A stretch of DNA of 64,000 nucleotides, from the NCBI RefSeq assembly GCF_902499125.1, contig NZ_CABVPX010000022.1, forward strand, positions 62,001-126,000. The letters run 5' to 3'. The stretch comes from Burkholderia arboris (lineage in GTDB: Bacteria; Pseudomonadota; Gammaproteobacteria; Burkholderiales; Burkholderiaceae). The notes below the pieces were generated by a model. That model had not been told where the DNA came from, did not search any database, and saw only the letters and a program-made list of their open reading frames with translations. Positions 17,294 to 26,100 of this stretch are shown piece after piece. The stretch's first letter is position 1, and each line of letters starts with the position of its first letter. A program made the translations under genes and the position numbers.

Positions 17294-17680
17294 ATGATGA
17301 TCGTGCAGGAGCTGCCGGATGCCCCGTCGCCCGGATTGCAGCGCGTGGCCGGCCTCGGCCGGTACGCACCGGCCGAGCACGTGGGCGCACGCGCTCGATC
17401 TTCCCGAGCCGTGGCGCCGGGTCAGCGCGAGCAACCCGGTGATGACGACGGGCGTCGGCCTGCCGCGTACGCCCCGGGAGCCGGCGGCGTGGCCCGAACG
17501 CATCGCGCAGACGCATGCGTGCGCGCTGGTCGTCGCGCCGCGGGCCGCGCGAACCTGCCCGACGACGCGAGCGGCGAAGTCGTCGAGATCGGCGCAGGCG
17601 GCCTCGTGACCCTGCCGCCGGGCCGGACCGGCCGCCGGGACATCATCGAGCCGGTGCGCGAGGCCTATGCGATCGACTGA
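17294..17680 (+). pseudogene. Probable decayed small cupin gene
   Basis: The frame from 17294 starts MMIVQELPDAPSPGLQ and ends SGEVVEIGAGGLVTLPPGRTGRRDIIEPVREAYAID in shorter pieces (GEVVEIGAGGLVTLPPG then DIIEPVREAYAID), which match the two ends of DUF861-type small cupins. The middle of that frame is arginine-rich nonsense, whereas cupin-like residues (ALDLPEPWRRVSASNPVMTTG) appear in another frame over 17385-17450. Total size (129 codons) equals a normal small cupin. I infer at least two frameshifts. It could still be a chance resemblance in GC-rich DNA. Confidence 0.4.
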
Positions 17681-17689
17681 CGCACGCCG

Positions 17690-19105
17690 TCACTGCCCCG
17701 GCGCGTGAACGCCCTCGCGTCCGCCCGCCGGCGCATCGCCCTTGCCGCGATACCACACCGCATAGACGACCGACAGCACGATCACGAACGGCACGCCGCA
17801 GAACAGCGTCATCCGGAATTCGCGCGTGAAGTACGTCGTGACCAGCGCCGCGAGCATCAGCGCCGCGCCGAGCAGCGACGTAACCGGAAAGCCCCACATC
17901 CGGAACGCGAGCGCCTGGCCGCGATGGTGCCGGCGGAAGAACAGGTGCGTGACGAAGATCATCAGCCACGTGAACATCGCGCCGAACATCGACACCGACA
18001 TCATCATCACGAACGACGTGTCCGGATACAGCACGTTCAGCACGGTCGCGAGCGCGATCCCGATCGCCGACAACCCGAGCGCGGCCGCCGGCACGCCGTG
18101 CCCCGTCAGCCGGCCGAGCGCCTTCGGCGCGTAGCCCGCGCGCGACAGGCTGAACATCATCCGCGTCGTGATGTAGAGCTGGCTGTTCATCGCGGACAGC
18201 GCGGCCACCAGGATCACGAAGTTGATCACGCCGGCCGCGCCCGGCACGTGCGTCGCGGCCATCACCTTCACGAACGGGCTTTCGTCGGAACCGGCGGCCG
18301 TCCACGGCACGATCGCGAGCATCAGCGCGAGCGTCAGCAGGTAGAAGAACACGAGGCGCAGCATCGTCGCGCGGAATGCGCGGGTGATCGCCTTGTGCGG
18401 ATCGCGCGCCTCGCCGGCCGCGACCGCGATCATCTCGATGCTCAGGTAGCTGAAGATCGACACGATCACCGCGACCCACATCCCGCCCACGCCTTTCGGG
18501 AAGAAGCCGCCGTGCGCCGTGTAGTTCGAGAAGCCGATGCCCGAACCTGCCGGCGCACCGAACACGACCACCGCGCCGAGCGCGATGAACGCGACGATCG
18601 CGGCAATCTTCAGCATCGAGAACACGTACTCGACCGCGCCGAACACCTTCACGCTGACCAGGTTGACGCCGATCAGCGCGGCCGAGAAGCCGACGATCCA
18701 GTACCAGCCCGGCACGGCCGGAAACCAGTACTTCATGTACACGGCGATCGCCGTCACCTCGGTGCCGACCGCGAACACGATCGACGCCCAGTACGCATAG
18801 CGCACGAGGAAGCCGGCCCACGGGCTCACGTAGTGCTCGGCATACGCGCCGAACGAACCCGACGTCGGGTGTGCGACCGTCATCTCGGCGAGGCAGCCCA
18901 TCAGCAGCAGCGCGATCAGCGCGCCGATCGCATAGCTGACGAGCACGCTCGGCCCCGCAAAGCCGATCGCGAAACCGCTGCCGAGGAACAGCCCCGTGCC
19001 GATCGCGCCGCCGATCGCGATCATCGACAACTGCGCGGTCGACAGCCCGCGATGCAACCCCTTCTCACGTTCGACGATCGTGTCGAATCCTTGCCGCTGG
19101 TTCAT
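17690..19105 (-). CDS. Amino acid permease (AAT/APC family)
   Basis: 471 residues with 12 hydrophobic helices and the APC-superfamily segment GGAIGTGLFLGSG at about 32-44. It imports an amino acid by H+ symport. GAAGGAGAC precedes the ATG. It lies 91 bases downstream of kynU on the same strand at the end of a tryptophan/kynurenine catabolic cluster, so tryptophan, kynurenine or another aromatic amino acid is the likely substrate; this is inference from context. Confidence 0.85.
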   Translation of the reverse strand: MNQRQGFDTIVEREKGLHRGLSTAQLSMIAIGGAIGTGLFLGSGFAIGFAGPSVLVSYAIGALIALLLMGCLAEMTVAHPTSGSFGAYAEHYVSPWAGFLVRYAYWASIVFAVGTEVTAIAVYMKYWFPAVPGWYWIVGFSAALIGVNLVSVKVFGAVEYVFSMLKIAAIVAFIALGAVVVFGAPAGSGIGFSNYTAHGGFFPKGVGGMWVAVIVSIFSYLSIEMIAVAAGEARDPHKAITRAFRATMLRLVFFYLLTLALMLAIVPWTAAGSDESPFVKVMAATHVPGAAGVINFVILVAALSAMNSQLYITTRMMFSLSRAGYAPKALGRLTGHGVPAAALGLSAIGIALATVLNVLYPDTSFVMMMSVSMFGAMFTWLMIFVTHLFFRRHHRGQALAFRMWGFPVTSLLGAALMLAALVTTYFTREFRMTLFCGVPFVIVLSVVYAVWYRGKGDAPAGGREGVHAPGQ

Positions 19106-19195
19106 GCCGTGTCTCCTTCGTCGAACGCGCCCCGCGTCGTGCGGGACGTCGTCCGGTCTCGTTCTGTTGCGTCGTAGTGCGTAGCGCGCCGGCCG

Positions 19196-20425
19196 TCAGG
19201 TCACCGACTTGCGCGCGAGGAATGCATCGGTGTTCCATGCACCGGTCGTCACGACGTCCTTCAATGCGGCGATCGTGTCCCACACGTCGACGTAGCGCAC
19301 ATACAGCGGCGCGAAGCCGAAGCGCAGGATATCGGGCGCGCGGAAGTCGCCGATCATGTTGCGCGCGATCAGCGCCTGCACGATCGCATAGCCTTCCGCG
19401 TGCGCGAGCGACACCTGGCTGCCGCGCTGCGCGGCGTCGCGCGGCGACGCGAGCGTGAAGCCGAGACCCGCGAGCTCCTGGTCGACGAGCGCGATGAACA
19501 GATCGCCGAGCGCGACGCTCTTGTCGCGCAGCACATGGAGATCGACGCCGTCGAACGCTTCGAGCGCCGCTTCGAGCGCGATCACGCCGAGCTGCGGCGC
19601 GGTGCCCGTCAGCATCCGGTCGATCGCCGGGTGCGGCGCGTAGTCGTGCGTGAAGTCGAACGGCTTCGCATGGCCATGCCAGCCCGTCAGCGGCTGCCGC
19701 ACGTCGGCAAGATGCCGCGACGCGACGAACACGTAGGCCGGCGCGCCGGGCCCGCCGTTCAGGTACTTGTAGCCGCAGCCGACCGCGAAGTCCGCTTCGC
19801 ACGCGTTCAGCCCGATCGGCATCGCGCCGGCCGAGTGGCACAGGTCCCACACGCTCAGCGCGCCGGCCTCGTGCGCGTGACGCGTGACGGCCGCCATGTC
19901 GTAGCGCTTGCCGCTCTTGTAGTTCACGTGCGTCAGCGACACGACCGCGACGGTATCGTCGATCGCCGCGGCGATGTCGTCCGGATCGACGCAGCGCAGT
20001 TCGCAGCCGGTCATCTCGGCGACGCTCGCCGCGATATAGACGTCGGTCGGGAAATTGGTGCGCTCGGCGACGATCACGCGGCGCCCGGGGCGCATGCGCG
20101 TGGCCGCGACGAGCACCTTGAACAGGTTCACCGACGTCGAATCGGCGACGATCACCTCGCCGTCGTCCGCGCCGATCAGCCGGGCGATCTTGTTGCCGGT
20201 GCGCTGCGGCGCCGGGTACCAGTCGGCGTCGTTCCACGAGCGGATCAGGCCGTGCGCCCATTCCTGTTCGAGCGCGCGCTGCATGCGCGCCGGCACGTTC
20301 GCGGGCATCGCGCCGAGCGAGTTGCCGTCGAGATAGATCGTGTCGGCGGGCAGGTCGAAGCGCGCGCGGCAGTGGGCGAGCGGGTCGGCCGCATCGAGCG
20401 CGGCGCAGTGTTCGCGGGTGGTCAT
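19196..20425 (-). CDS. kynU: Kynureninase
   Basis: 409 residues. A PLP enzyme of fold type I that cleaves kynurenine or 3-hydroxykynurenine to (3-hydroxy)anthranilate and alanine. The Schiff-base lysine is Lys220 in GCGYKYLNGGPG; the conserved N-terminal YLDGNSLG and DLCHSAGA segments are present. The ATG at 20425 is preceded by AAGGAA. It follows nbaD by 43 bases, so in this cluster it would feed 3-hydroxyanthranilate directly to the nbaC dioxygenase. Tryptophan dioxygenase and formamidase genes are not adjacent. Confidence 0.95.
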   Translation of the reverse strand: MTTREHCAALDAADPLAHCRARFDLPADTIYLDGNSLGAMPANVPARMQRALEQEWAHGLIRSWNDADWYPAPQRTGNKIARLIGADDGEVIVADSTSVNLFKVLVAATRMRPGRRVIVAERTNFPTDVYIAASVAEMTGCELRCVDPDDIAAAIDDTVAVVSLTHVNYKSGKRYDMAAVTRHAHEAGALSVWDLCHSAGAMPIGLNACEADFAVGCGYKYLNGGPGAPAYVFVASRHLADVRQPLTGWHGHAKPFDFTHDYAPHPAIDRMLTGTAPQLGVIALEAALEAFDGVDLHVLRDKSVALGDLFIALVDQELAGLGFTLASPRDAAQRGSQVSLAHAEGYAIVQALIARNMIGDFRAPDILRFGFAPLYVRYVDVWDTIAALKDVVTTGAWNTDAFLARKSVT

Positions 20426-20468
20426 GAAATGCGTGTTCCTTATGGAATGACGGTGGTCGTGAAAGGCG

Positions 20469-21494
20469 TCAGGCCGCGCGCGACGCCGCCGCGGGCGGCA
20501 GGTCGAAGAAGCGCAACGCATTGCCGCCGAGGATCTTGGCTTTCGCGGTATCGGACAGACCGGGATGCTGCTCGACGAGCGAGCCGATCTGCTGCTCGCC
20601 GAGCGGGAACGGATAGTCGGAGCCGAGCATCACGCGGTCCTCGCCCATCGTGTCGACCAGGAGGCGCAGCGCGCCGCGATCGAACACCGCGCTGTCCACG
20701 TGGAAGCGGTCGAGATAGCTGACGGGCGGATGCGGGCAGTCCTCGCGCACGATGTCGCGCTGCTCCCACGCGTTCTGCACGCGGCCGAGCAGGAACGCGA
20801 AGCTGCCGCCGCCGTGCGCGAAGCACAGCTTCAGCGACCGCGGAATCCGCTCGAACGCGCCGGACAGGATCAGCGACACCATGCTGAGCTGCGTCTCGGC
20901 CGGCATCGCGACGAGCCACGGCAGCATCCATTTCTTCATCCGGCCGTCGGTCATCATGTCCCACGGATGCACGAGCACCGGAATGCCGTCGTTCGCGCAA
21001 TGAGCAAGGAACGCGACGAGGTGCGCGTCGTCGAGATCGAGCGGCCCGAGATGGTTGCCGATCTGCACGCCGCGATGGCCGGCGCGGTGCGCGCGCGTCG
21101 CTTCGCGGCACGCGAGCTCGACGTCCTGCAGCGGCACCTGCGCGAGCGCGAACATCCGGCCGGGGGCATGCGCGCATAGCTCGAGCGCGCGGTCGTTCAT
21201 CCGCATCGCCCAGTCGTGCGCGTCGTGCGGCGCGCTGTCGTAGCCGAACATCACGGGCGTCGCGCACATCAGCTGGATGTCGATGCCGAGCGCGTCCATC
21301 TCCGCGATGCGCGCGGCAGGGTCCCACAGCGCACGGTAGACCGGGCGGAACGCGCGCTCGCCCGTCATGATCATCCCGTTCTGGCCGTCCGCGTCGATGC
21401 GCAGCCACGGCGCGCGCTGCGCGTCGAGGCGCGCGGCCGCTTCCCGCGAAATCGGCGGGAAGAAGTGCGAATGCATGTCGATTCGAAGTGTCAT
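20469..21494 (-). CDS. nbaD: 2-amino-3-carboxymuconate-6-semialdehyde decarboxylase (ACMSD)
   Basis: 341 residues, amidohydrolase superfamily. Metal and catalytic residues align with the well-studied Pseudomonas enzyme: His8 and His10 (MHSHFFP), His176 (VLVHPWD), His227 (AHGGGSF) and Asp293 (GSDYPFP). It decarboxylates ACMS to 2-aminomuconate semialdehyde, diverting it from quinolinate. It is 32 bases downstream of the dioxygenase gene nbaC, whose product is its substrate. Confidence 0.95.
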   Translation of the reverse strand: MTLRIDMHSHFFPPISREAAARLDAQRAPWLRIDADGQNGMIMTGERAFRPVYRALWDPAARIAEMDALGIDIQLMCATPVMFGYDSAPHDAHDWAMRMNDRALELCAHAPGRMFALAQVPLQDVELACREATRAHRAGHRGVQIGNHLGPLDLDDAHLVAFLAHCANDGIPVLVHPWDMMTDGRMKKWMLPWLVAMPAETQLSMVSLILSGAFERIPRSLKLCFAHGGGSFAFLLGRVQNAWEQRDIVREDCPHPPVSYLDRFHVDSAVFDRGALRLLVDTMGEDRVMLGSDYPFPLGEQQIGSLVEQHPGLSDTAKAKILGGNALRFFDLPPAAASRAA

Positions 21495-21526
21495 CGTCGT
21501 TCTGTCGGTGAAAAGGCGTGGCGGGC

Positions 21527-22051
21527 TCAGGCCGCCTTGCCGGAATGCACGTGGCCGCAATGCGCGCAGCGGCGCAGCGTGTCCGACGCATAGAACGCGT
21601 CGAACAGCGGCGGCAGGTCGGCGACGATGCTCTTGAGCTGCACCTCGACGCGATGGACGAGATGCCCGCATGCGTCGCAGTACCACTCGAAGCCGTCGAC
21701 GATGCCCGCGGGGCGCTGGCGCTCGATCACGAGGCACGCGCTGCCGGCTTCGGGGCGCTGCGGCGAATGCCGCACGTGCGGCGGCAACAGGAACATGTCG
21801 CCTTCCTTCAGGTCGACGCGTTCGCGCTTGCCGTCGATCCACAGGTGCAGATACGCGTTGCCGCGCAGCTGGTAAAAGAATTCCTCGAACGGATCGTCGT
21901 GATAGTCGGTGCGGCGATTCGGGCCGCCGACGACGGTCACGATGAAATCGCTGTCCTGCCACACCTGCTGGTTGCCGACCGGCGGCTTCAGCAGGTGCGC
22001 ATGCTCGTCGATCCAGCGCGAAAAATTGAACGGGGTGCCGTACTTCAGCAT
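21527..22051 (-). CDS. nbaC: 3-hydroxyanthranilate 3,4-dioxygenase
   Basis: 174 residues, cupin extradiol dioxygenase. The active-site iron ligands are His51, Glu57 and His95. The second, rubredoxin-like iron site is also complete with Cys125, Cys128 (CDAC) and Cys162, Cys165 (CAHC), as in the Cupriavidus enzyme. It opens 3-hydroxyanthranilate to 2-amino-3-carboxymuconate semialdehyde. It lies between the 2-aminomuconate deaminase and ACMSD genes. Confidence 0.96.
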   Translation of the reverse strand: MLKYGTPFNFSRWIDEHAHLLKPPVGNQQVWQDSDFIVTVVGGPNRRTDYHDDPFEEFFYQLRGNAYLHLWIDGKRERVDLKEGDMFLLPPHVRHSPQRPEAGSACLVIERQRPAGIVDGFEWYCDACGHLVHRVEVQLKSIVADLPPLFDAFYASDTLRRCAHCGHVHSGKAA

Positions 22052-22100
22052 GGTTGTCTCCTCCGGGCGGGTGACGCAACACGCCAACCCGCCATGCGTG

Positions 22101-22532
22101 TCATCGCTTCGGCGCGTACGCGATCGCCTTCATCTCGATCAGCAGATGCGGATGCGGCAGCTGGTGCACCGCGACCGTCGTGCGCGTCGGGCCGGTCTCG
22201 TCGAAATACTCGCCGTACACTGCGTTATAGCCGCCGAAATCGTTCATGTTCACGAGAAACGACGAGATCTCGACGAGCGACGACAGGTCGGCGCCTTCGC
22301 TGCGCAGGATGTCGCGGATGTTCTCGATCACCGTGCGGGTCTGCTCGCGGATGTCGAGCTGCACGGTGCCGAGCGCATCGGCCGACGCGCCGGCGATCGT
22401 GTTGTCGGGCCGCCGCGAACTCGTGCCCGACACGAACAGGAAGTCGCCGGCGCGCGTGATGTGCGGAAAGCGGCCGCGCGGCGTGGCCTTGCCGGGCACG
22501 ACGCGGCCCTGGATCGAATGGTCTTGGCTCAT
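22101..22532 (-). CDS. nbaF: 2-aminomuconate deaminase (RidA-like family)
   Basis: 143 residues of the YjgF/RidA superfamily, with FLFVSGTSSRRPDN and the C-terminal LLIEMKAIAYAPKR. In the nba pathway this enzyme hydrolyses 2-aminomuconate to 4-oxalocrotonate and ammonia. Its ATG overlaps the stop of the upstream decarboxylase gene (ATGA, 22529-22532). Pathway position, rather than sequence alone, supports the specific activity. Confidence 0.88.
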   Translation of the reverse strand: MSQDHSIQGRVVPGKATPRGRFPHITRAGDFLFVSGTSSRRPDNTIAGASADALGTVQLDIREQTRTVIENIRDILRSEGADLSSLVEISSFLVNMNDFGGYNAVYGEYFDETGPTRTTVAVHQLPHPHLLIEMKAIAYAPKR

Positions 22533-23302
22533 GATGGTCGAGTGGTGGTGAATTCGGTGCTGCCGAGCCCGTGCACCGTGCAGTGCACGTGCGCGCCGGC
22601 AGGTAATGCGTCGGCGGCCGTCGCGGCGCCGGCCATGATCAGCGAGCCGGCCGGCAGCACGAGCCCGCTCGCCGCGATCAGCCGCGACGCCTGCACGACC
22701 GAGCGCAGCGGATCGCCGAGGATCGCGGCGGTCGAGCCGGTCTGGACCACGCGGCCGTCGATCCGCATCACGACGCCTGCGTTGCGCAGCCCGTCGAAAC
22801 GCGTACTCCACGGGCCGAGCGTCAGGCCCGCCGACGAGCAGTTGTCGGCCACCACGTCCTCCAGCGTGAAGCGGAAGTCGCGGTAGCGCGAATCGATGAT
22901 CTCCATCGCGGGCGCGACGGCTTCCAGGTAGCCGGCCGTTTCCAGCAGCGTCAGCGGGCGGTCGATGTCGCGGCGCGTGAGGAAGCACACTTCCGGCTCC
23001 ACGCGCGGATGGATGAAGCGATCGAGCGCGACGTGCCCGCCGTCTTCTTCCAGCATCGTGTCGGTGAGCCAGCCCCAGATCAGGCTGTCGACGCCCATCT
23101 GGATCATCTTCGCGCGGCTCGTGAAGCCGAGCTTCACGCCGACCATCGTCTCGCCGCGATCGATGCGGCGTTCGATCGACGCGCGCTGGATCACGTATGC
23201 CTCGTCGAGCGAGAACGCGGCGCCGGCCGTCAGTTGCGCGATCGCCTCCGCGTGGCGCGCGGCGTCGTCGACACGGGCCGCCAGCCTGTCGAGATCGGTC
23301 AT
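22529..23302 (-). CDS. nbaG: 4-oxalocrotonate decarboxylase
   Basis: 257 residues, MhpD/FAH-like hydratase-decarboxylase family. Key motifs are VGVKLGFTSRAKM near the N-terminus and the metal-binding HPRVEPEVCFL. It converts 4-oxalocrotonate to 2-oxopent-4-enoate and CO2, usually in complex with the hydratase encoded nearby (here nbaH). Both neighbouring genes overlap it by four bases (ATGA), which fits a coupled stoichiometric complex. Confidence 0.88.
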   Translation of the reverse strand: MTDLDRLAARVDDAARHAEAIAQLTAGAAFSLDEAYVIQRASIERRIDRGETMVGVKLGFTSRAKMIQMGVDSLIWGWLTDTMLEEDGGHVALDRFIHPRVEPEVCFLTRRDIDRPLTLLETAGYLEAVAPAMEIIDSRYRDFRFTLEDVVADNCSSAGLTLGPWSTRFDGLRNAGVVMRIDGRVVQTGSTAAILGDPLRSVVQASRLIAASGLVLPAGSLIMAGAATAADALPAGAHVHCTVHGLGSTEFTTTRPS

Positions 23303-24327
23303 GCGGCCTCCCGTGCCTTCAGCATGTCGAGCGCGACGTCGACGATCATGTCCTCCTGCCCGCCGACCATGCGCCGCCGGCCGAGTTCGACCATGATGTC
23401 GAACGCGGACAGCCCGTATTTCGCGGCCGCCGCTTCCGTGTGGCGCAGGAAGCTCGAATACACGCCCGCATAGCCGAGCGCGAGCGTCTCGCGGTCGACC
23501 CGCACCGGGCGCTCCTGCAGCGGCCGCACGATGTCTTCCGCCGCGTCGATCAGTTGCTTCACGTCGCAACCGTGATTCAGCCCGAGCCGGTCGACCGCCG
23601 CGACGAACACTTCGAGCGGTGCGTTGCCGGCGCCCGCGCCCATCCCGGTCAACGACGCATCGATACGGTCGCAACCGTGTTCGAGCGCGACGATCGAATT
23701 CGCGACGCCGAGCGACAGGTTGTGGTGCGCGTGCATGCCCGTCTGCGTGGCCGGGTCGAGCACGGCTTTCAGCGCATCGAAGCGCGCCGCCACGTCGCGC
23801 ATGCCGAGCGCGCCGCCGGAATCGACCACGTACACGCACTGCGCGCCGTAGCTTTCCATCTGCTTCGCCTGTTGCGCGAGCGCGTCGGGCGACGTCATGT
23901 GCGACATCATCAGGAAGCCGACGGTGTCCATCCCGAGTTCGCGTGCATACGCGATGTGCTGCTTCGAGATGTCGGCTTCCGTGCAGTGCGTCGCGATCCG
24001 CACGATGCGCGCGCCGGCGTCGTACGCGGCACGCAGGTCGTGTACGGTGCCGATGCCCGGCAGCAGCAGCGTCGCGACTCGGGCACGCTTGACCGTGCCG
24101 GCCACCGCCTCGATCCACTGCAGGTCGGTATGCGCGCCGAACCCGTAGTTGAAGCTCGATCCCGACAGCCCGTCGCCGTGCGCGACCTCGATGCTGTCAA
24201 CGCCCGCGTCGTCGAGCGCGCGTGCGATCGTGACAGCGCTGTCGAGCGAATACCGATGACGGATCGCATGCATGCCGTCACGCAGCGTCACGTCGGACAG
24301 ATAGATTTTTTTCGTGTGGTCGGTCAT
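23299..24327 (-). CDS. nbaI: 4-hydroxy-2-oxovalerate aldolase (copy 1, nba cluster)
   Basis: 342 residues, DRE-TIM metallolyase. Arg16, Asp17 and His20 in TLRDGMH and the metal motif MHAHHNLSLG are intact. It splits 4-hydroxy-2-oxovalerate to pyruvate and acetaldehyde, channelled to the acylating dehydrogenase encoded just upstream. The start MTDHTKK was chosen at 24327, 14 bases before the dehydrogenase stop at 24341. The downstream overlap with nbaG is ATGA. Paralogous with the aldolases at 45350 and 58164. Confidence 0.95.
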   Translation of the reverse strand: MTDHTKKIYLSDVTLRDGMHAIRHRYSLDSAVTIARALDDAGVDSIEVAHGDGLSGSSFNYGFGAHTDLQWIEAVAGTVKRARVATLLLPGIGTVHDLRAAYDAGARIVRIATHCTEADISKQHIAYARELGMDTVGFLMMSHMTSPDALAQQAKQMESYGAQCVYVVDSGGALGMRDVAARFDALKAVLDPATQTGMHAHHNLSLGVANSIVALEHGCDRIDASLTGMGAGAGNAPLEVFVAAVDRLGLNHGCDVKQLIDAAEDIVRPLQERPVRVDRETLALGYAGVYSSFLRHTEAAAAKYGLSAFDIMVELGRRRMVGGQEDMIVDVALDMLKAREAA

Positions 24328-24340
24328 CGCCGATCTCCCG

Positions 24341-25285
24341 TCAGGCTGCGACGCGGCTGGCCGCGATCTGTTCGGCGGCGGCAAGCGCGGCCGACGTCAT
24401 GATGTCCAGGTTCCCCGCATACGACGGCAGGTAATGCGCGGCGCCCTCGACTTCGAGGAACACGCTGACCTTCAGCCCCGCGCGGCGCTCGCCCGCGTCG
24501 AACGCGAGCGGTTGCGCAGCGGTATAGCGGTCGAACTGGACGGCCTGCTTCAGCCGGTAGCCGGGCACGTAGCTCGCGACCGCATCGACCATCGTGCGGA
24601 TCGAACGCTCGATCGCGGCCGTATCGGCGTGTTCGTCGGTCAGGCAGTACACGGTGTCGCGCATCATCAGCGGCGGCTCGGCCGGGTTCAGCACGATGAT
24701 CGCCTTGCCGCGCGCGGCGCCGCCGACCGTCTCGATCGCCTTCGACGTCGTTTCGGTGAACTCGTCGATGTTCGCGCGCGTGCCGGGGCCGGCCGAGCGG
24801 CTCGAGATCGACGCGACGATCTCCGCGTAATGCACGGGCGCGACGCGCGACACCGCATGCACGATCGGGATCGTCGCCTGGCCGCCGCAGGTCACCATGT
24901 TCAGGTTCGGCGCGTCGAGATGTTCGAACAGGTTGACGACGGGCACGACGAACGGGCCGATCGCGGCCGGCGTCAGGTCGATCACCTGTACGCCGTGACG
25001 GCCGAGCACGTCGGCGTGGCGCGCATGCGCGCCGGCCGACGTCGCGTCGAACGCGATCCGCACGTTCGCGAATCCGGGCATCGCGACGAGGCCGTCGATT
25101 CCGCCGGCGGTGGTCGCCACACCGAGCCGCGCGGCGCGCGCGAGGCCGTCGGAGGCCGCATCGATGCCGACCATCGCGGCCATTTCCAGATGCTTCGAAT
25201 TACGCAGCACCTTGATCATCAGGTCGGTGCCGATATTGCCGGAGCCGATGATGGCCACGGCGAGCTTGTCGAGGTCTTTCATCAT
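24341..25285 (-). CDS. nbaJ: Acetaldehyde dehydrogenase (acylating) (copy 1, nba cluster)
   Basis: 314 residues. N-terminal NAD site IIGSGNIGTD and catalytic Cys133 in NMVTCGGQATIP. It oxidises acetaldehyde to acetyl-CoA as a complex with the aldolase NbaI. The start overlaps the hydratase stop codon (ATGA, 25282-25285). Paralogous with genes at 46405 and 59202. Confidence 0.95.
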   Translation of the reverse strand: MMKDLDKLAVAIIGSGNIGTDLMIKVLRNSKHLEMAAMVGIDAASDGLARAARLGVATTAGGIDGLVAMPGFANVRIAFDATSAGAHARHADVLGRHGVQVIDLTPAAIGPFVVPVVNLFEHLDAPNLNMVTCGGQATIPIVHAVSRVAPVHYAEIVASISSRSAGPGTRANIDEFTETTSKAIETVGGAARGKAIIVLNPAEPPLMMRDTVYCLTDEHADTAAIERSIRTMVDAVASYVPGYRLKQAVQFDRYTAAQPLAFDAGERRAGLKVSVFLEVEGAAHYLPSYAGNLDIMTSAALAAAEQIAASRVAA

Positions 25286-26100
25286 TCACGCTCCGGTTGG
25301 GTGGAGAAATACGCGCTCACGCTGCCGAGTCCTTCGATCCGCGCGGTGAACACGTCGCCCGGCTGCACGCCGACCATCGGCCCGAGCGCGCCCGTCAGCA
25401 CGATGTCGCCGGCCTGCAGCGGCGCACCGGCACGCGCCATCGTGTTCGCGAGCCACAGCGCCGCATGCAGCGGATTGCCGAGGCACGCGGCGCCCGCGCC
25501 GACGCTCACCGGCTCGCCGCGCCGCTCCATCGCCATCCCGCACTGGATCGCATCGAACGCGCCGAGCGTCACCGGCCGGCTGCCGAGCACGAACAGGCCG
25601 CTCGACGCGTTGTCCGCGACCGTGTCGGTCAGGCGGATGTCCCAGTTCGCGATCCGGCTGCCGACGATCTCGATCGCTGGCAGCGCATACGCGGTCGCGC
25701 CGATCAGGTCGGCCATCGTGTGCCGTTCGTGCGGCAGGTCGCGTTCGAGCACCAGCGCGATCTCGGCCTCGACCTTCGGCTGCTGCGTGCGCGCCAGCGC
25801 GATCTCCTCGCCGTCGGCCACCGCCATGTCATCGAACAGCATCCCGAAGTCGGGCTGACCGACGCCGAGCTGCTTCTGCACGGCCGCCGACGTCAGGCCG
25901 ATCTTTCGGCCGACGAGCCGCCGCCCCGCTGCGCACTTGCGTGCGGCGTTCGCGCGTTGCACCGCATACGCGGCGTCGAGCGCATCGCCGCCGAGCGCCG
26001 CGATCGCGTCGCGTACCGGCGCGCACGGCACGCCGTCGCGCTCGGCCGCCTGCAACGTGTCGGCAATCGCCTGCACCGCATTCCGGTCGAATTCGCTCAT
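25282..26100 (-). CDS. nbaH: 2-oxopent-4-enoate hydratase (copy 1, nba cluster)
   Basis: 272 residues of the MhpD/DmpE family. The conserved segments VGRKIGLTSAAVQKQLGVGQ and PKVEAEIALVLERDL (metal-binding glutamates) are present. It hydrates 2-hydroxypenta-2,4-dienoate/2-oxopent-4-enoate to 4-hydroxy-2-oxovalerate. Start and stop both overlap neighbours by four bases. It probably pairs physically with the decarboxylase NbaG. Confidence 0.92.
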   Translation of the reverse strand: MSEFDRNAVQAIADTLQAAERDGVPCAPVRDAIAALGGDALDAAYAVQRANAARKCAAGRRLVGRKIGLTSAAVQKQLGVGQPDFGMLFDDMAVADGEEIALARTQQPKVEAEIALVLERDLPHERHTMADLIGATAYALPAIEIVGSRIANWDIRLTDTVADNASSGLFVLGSRPVTLGAFDAIQCGMAMERRGEPVSVGAGAACLGNPLHAALWLANTMARAGAPLQAGDIVLTGALGPMVGVQPGDVFTARIEGLGSVSAYFSTQPERE

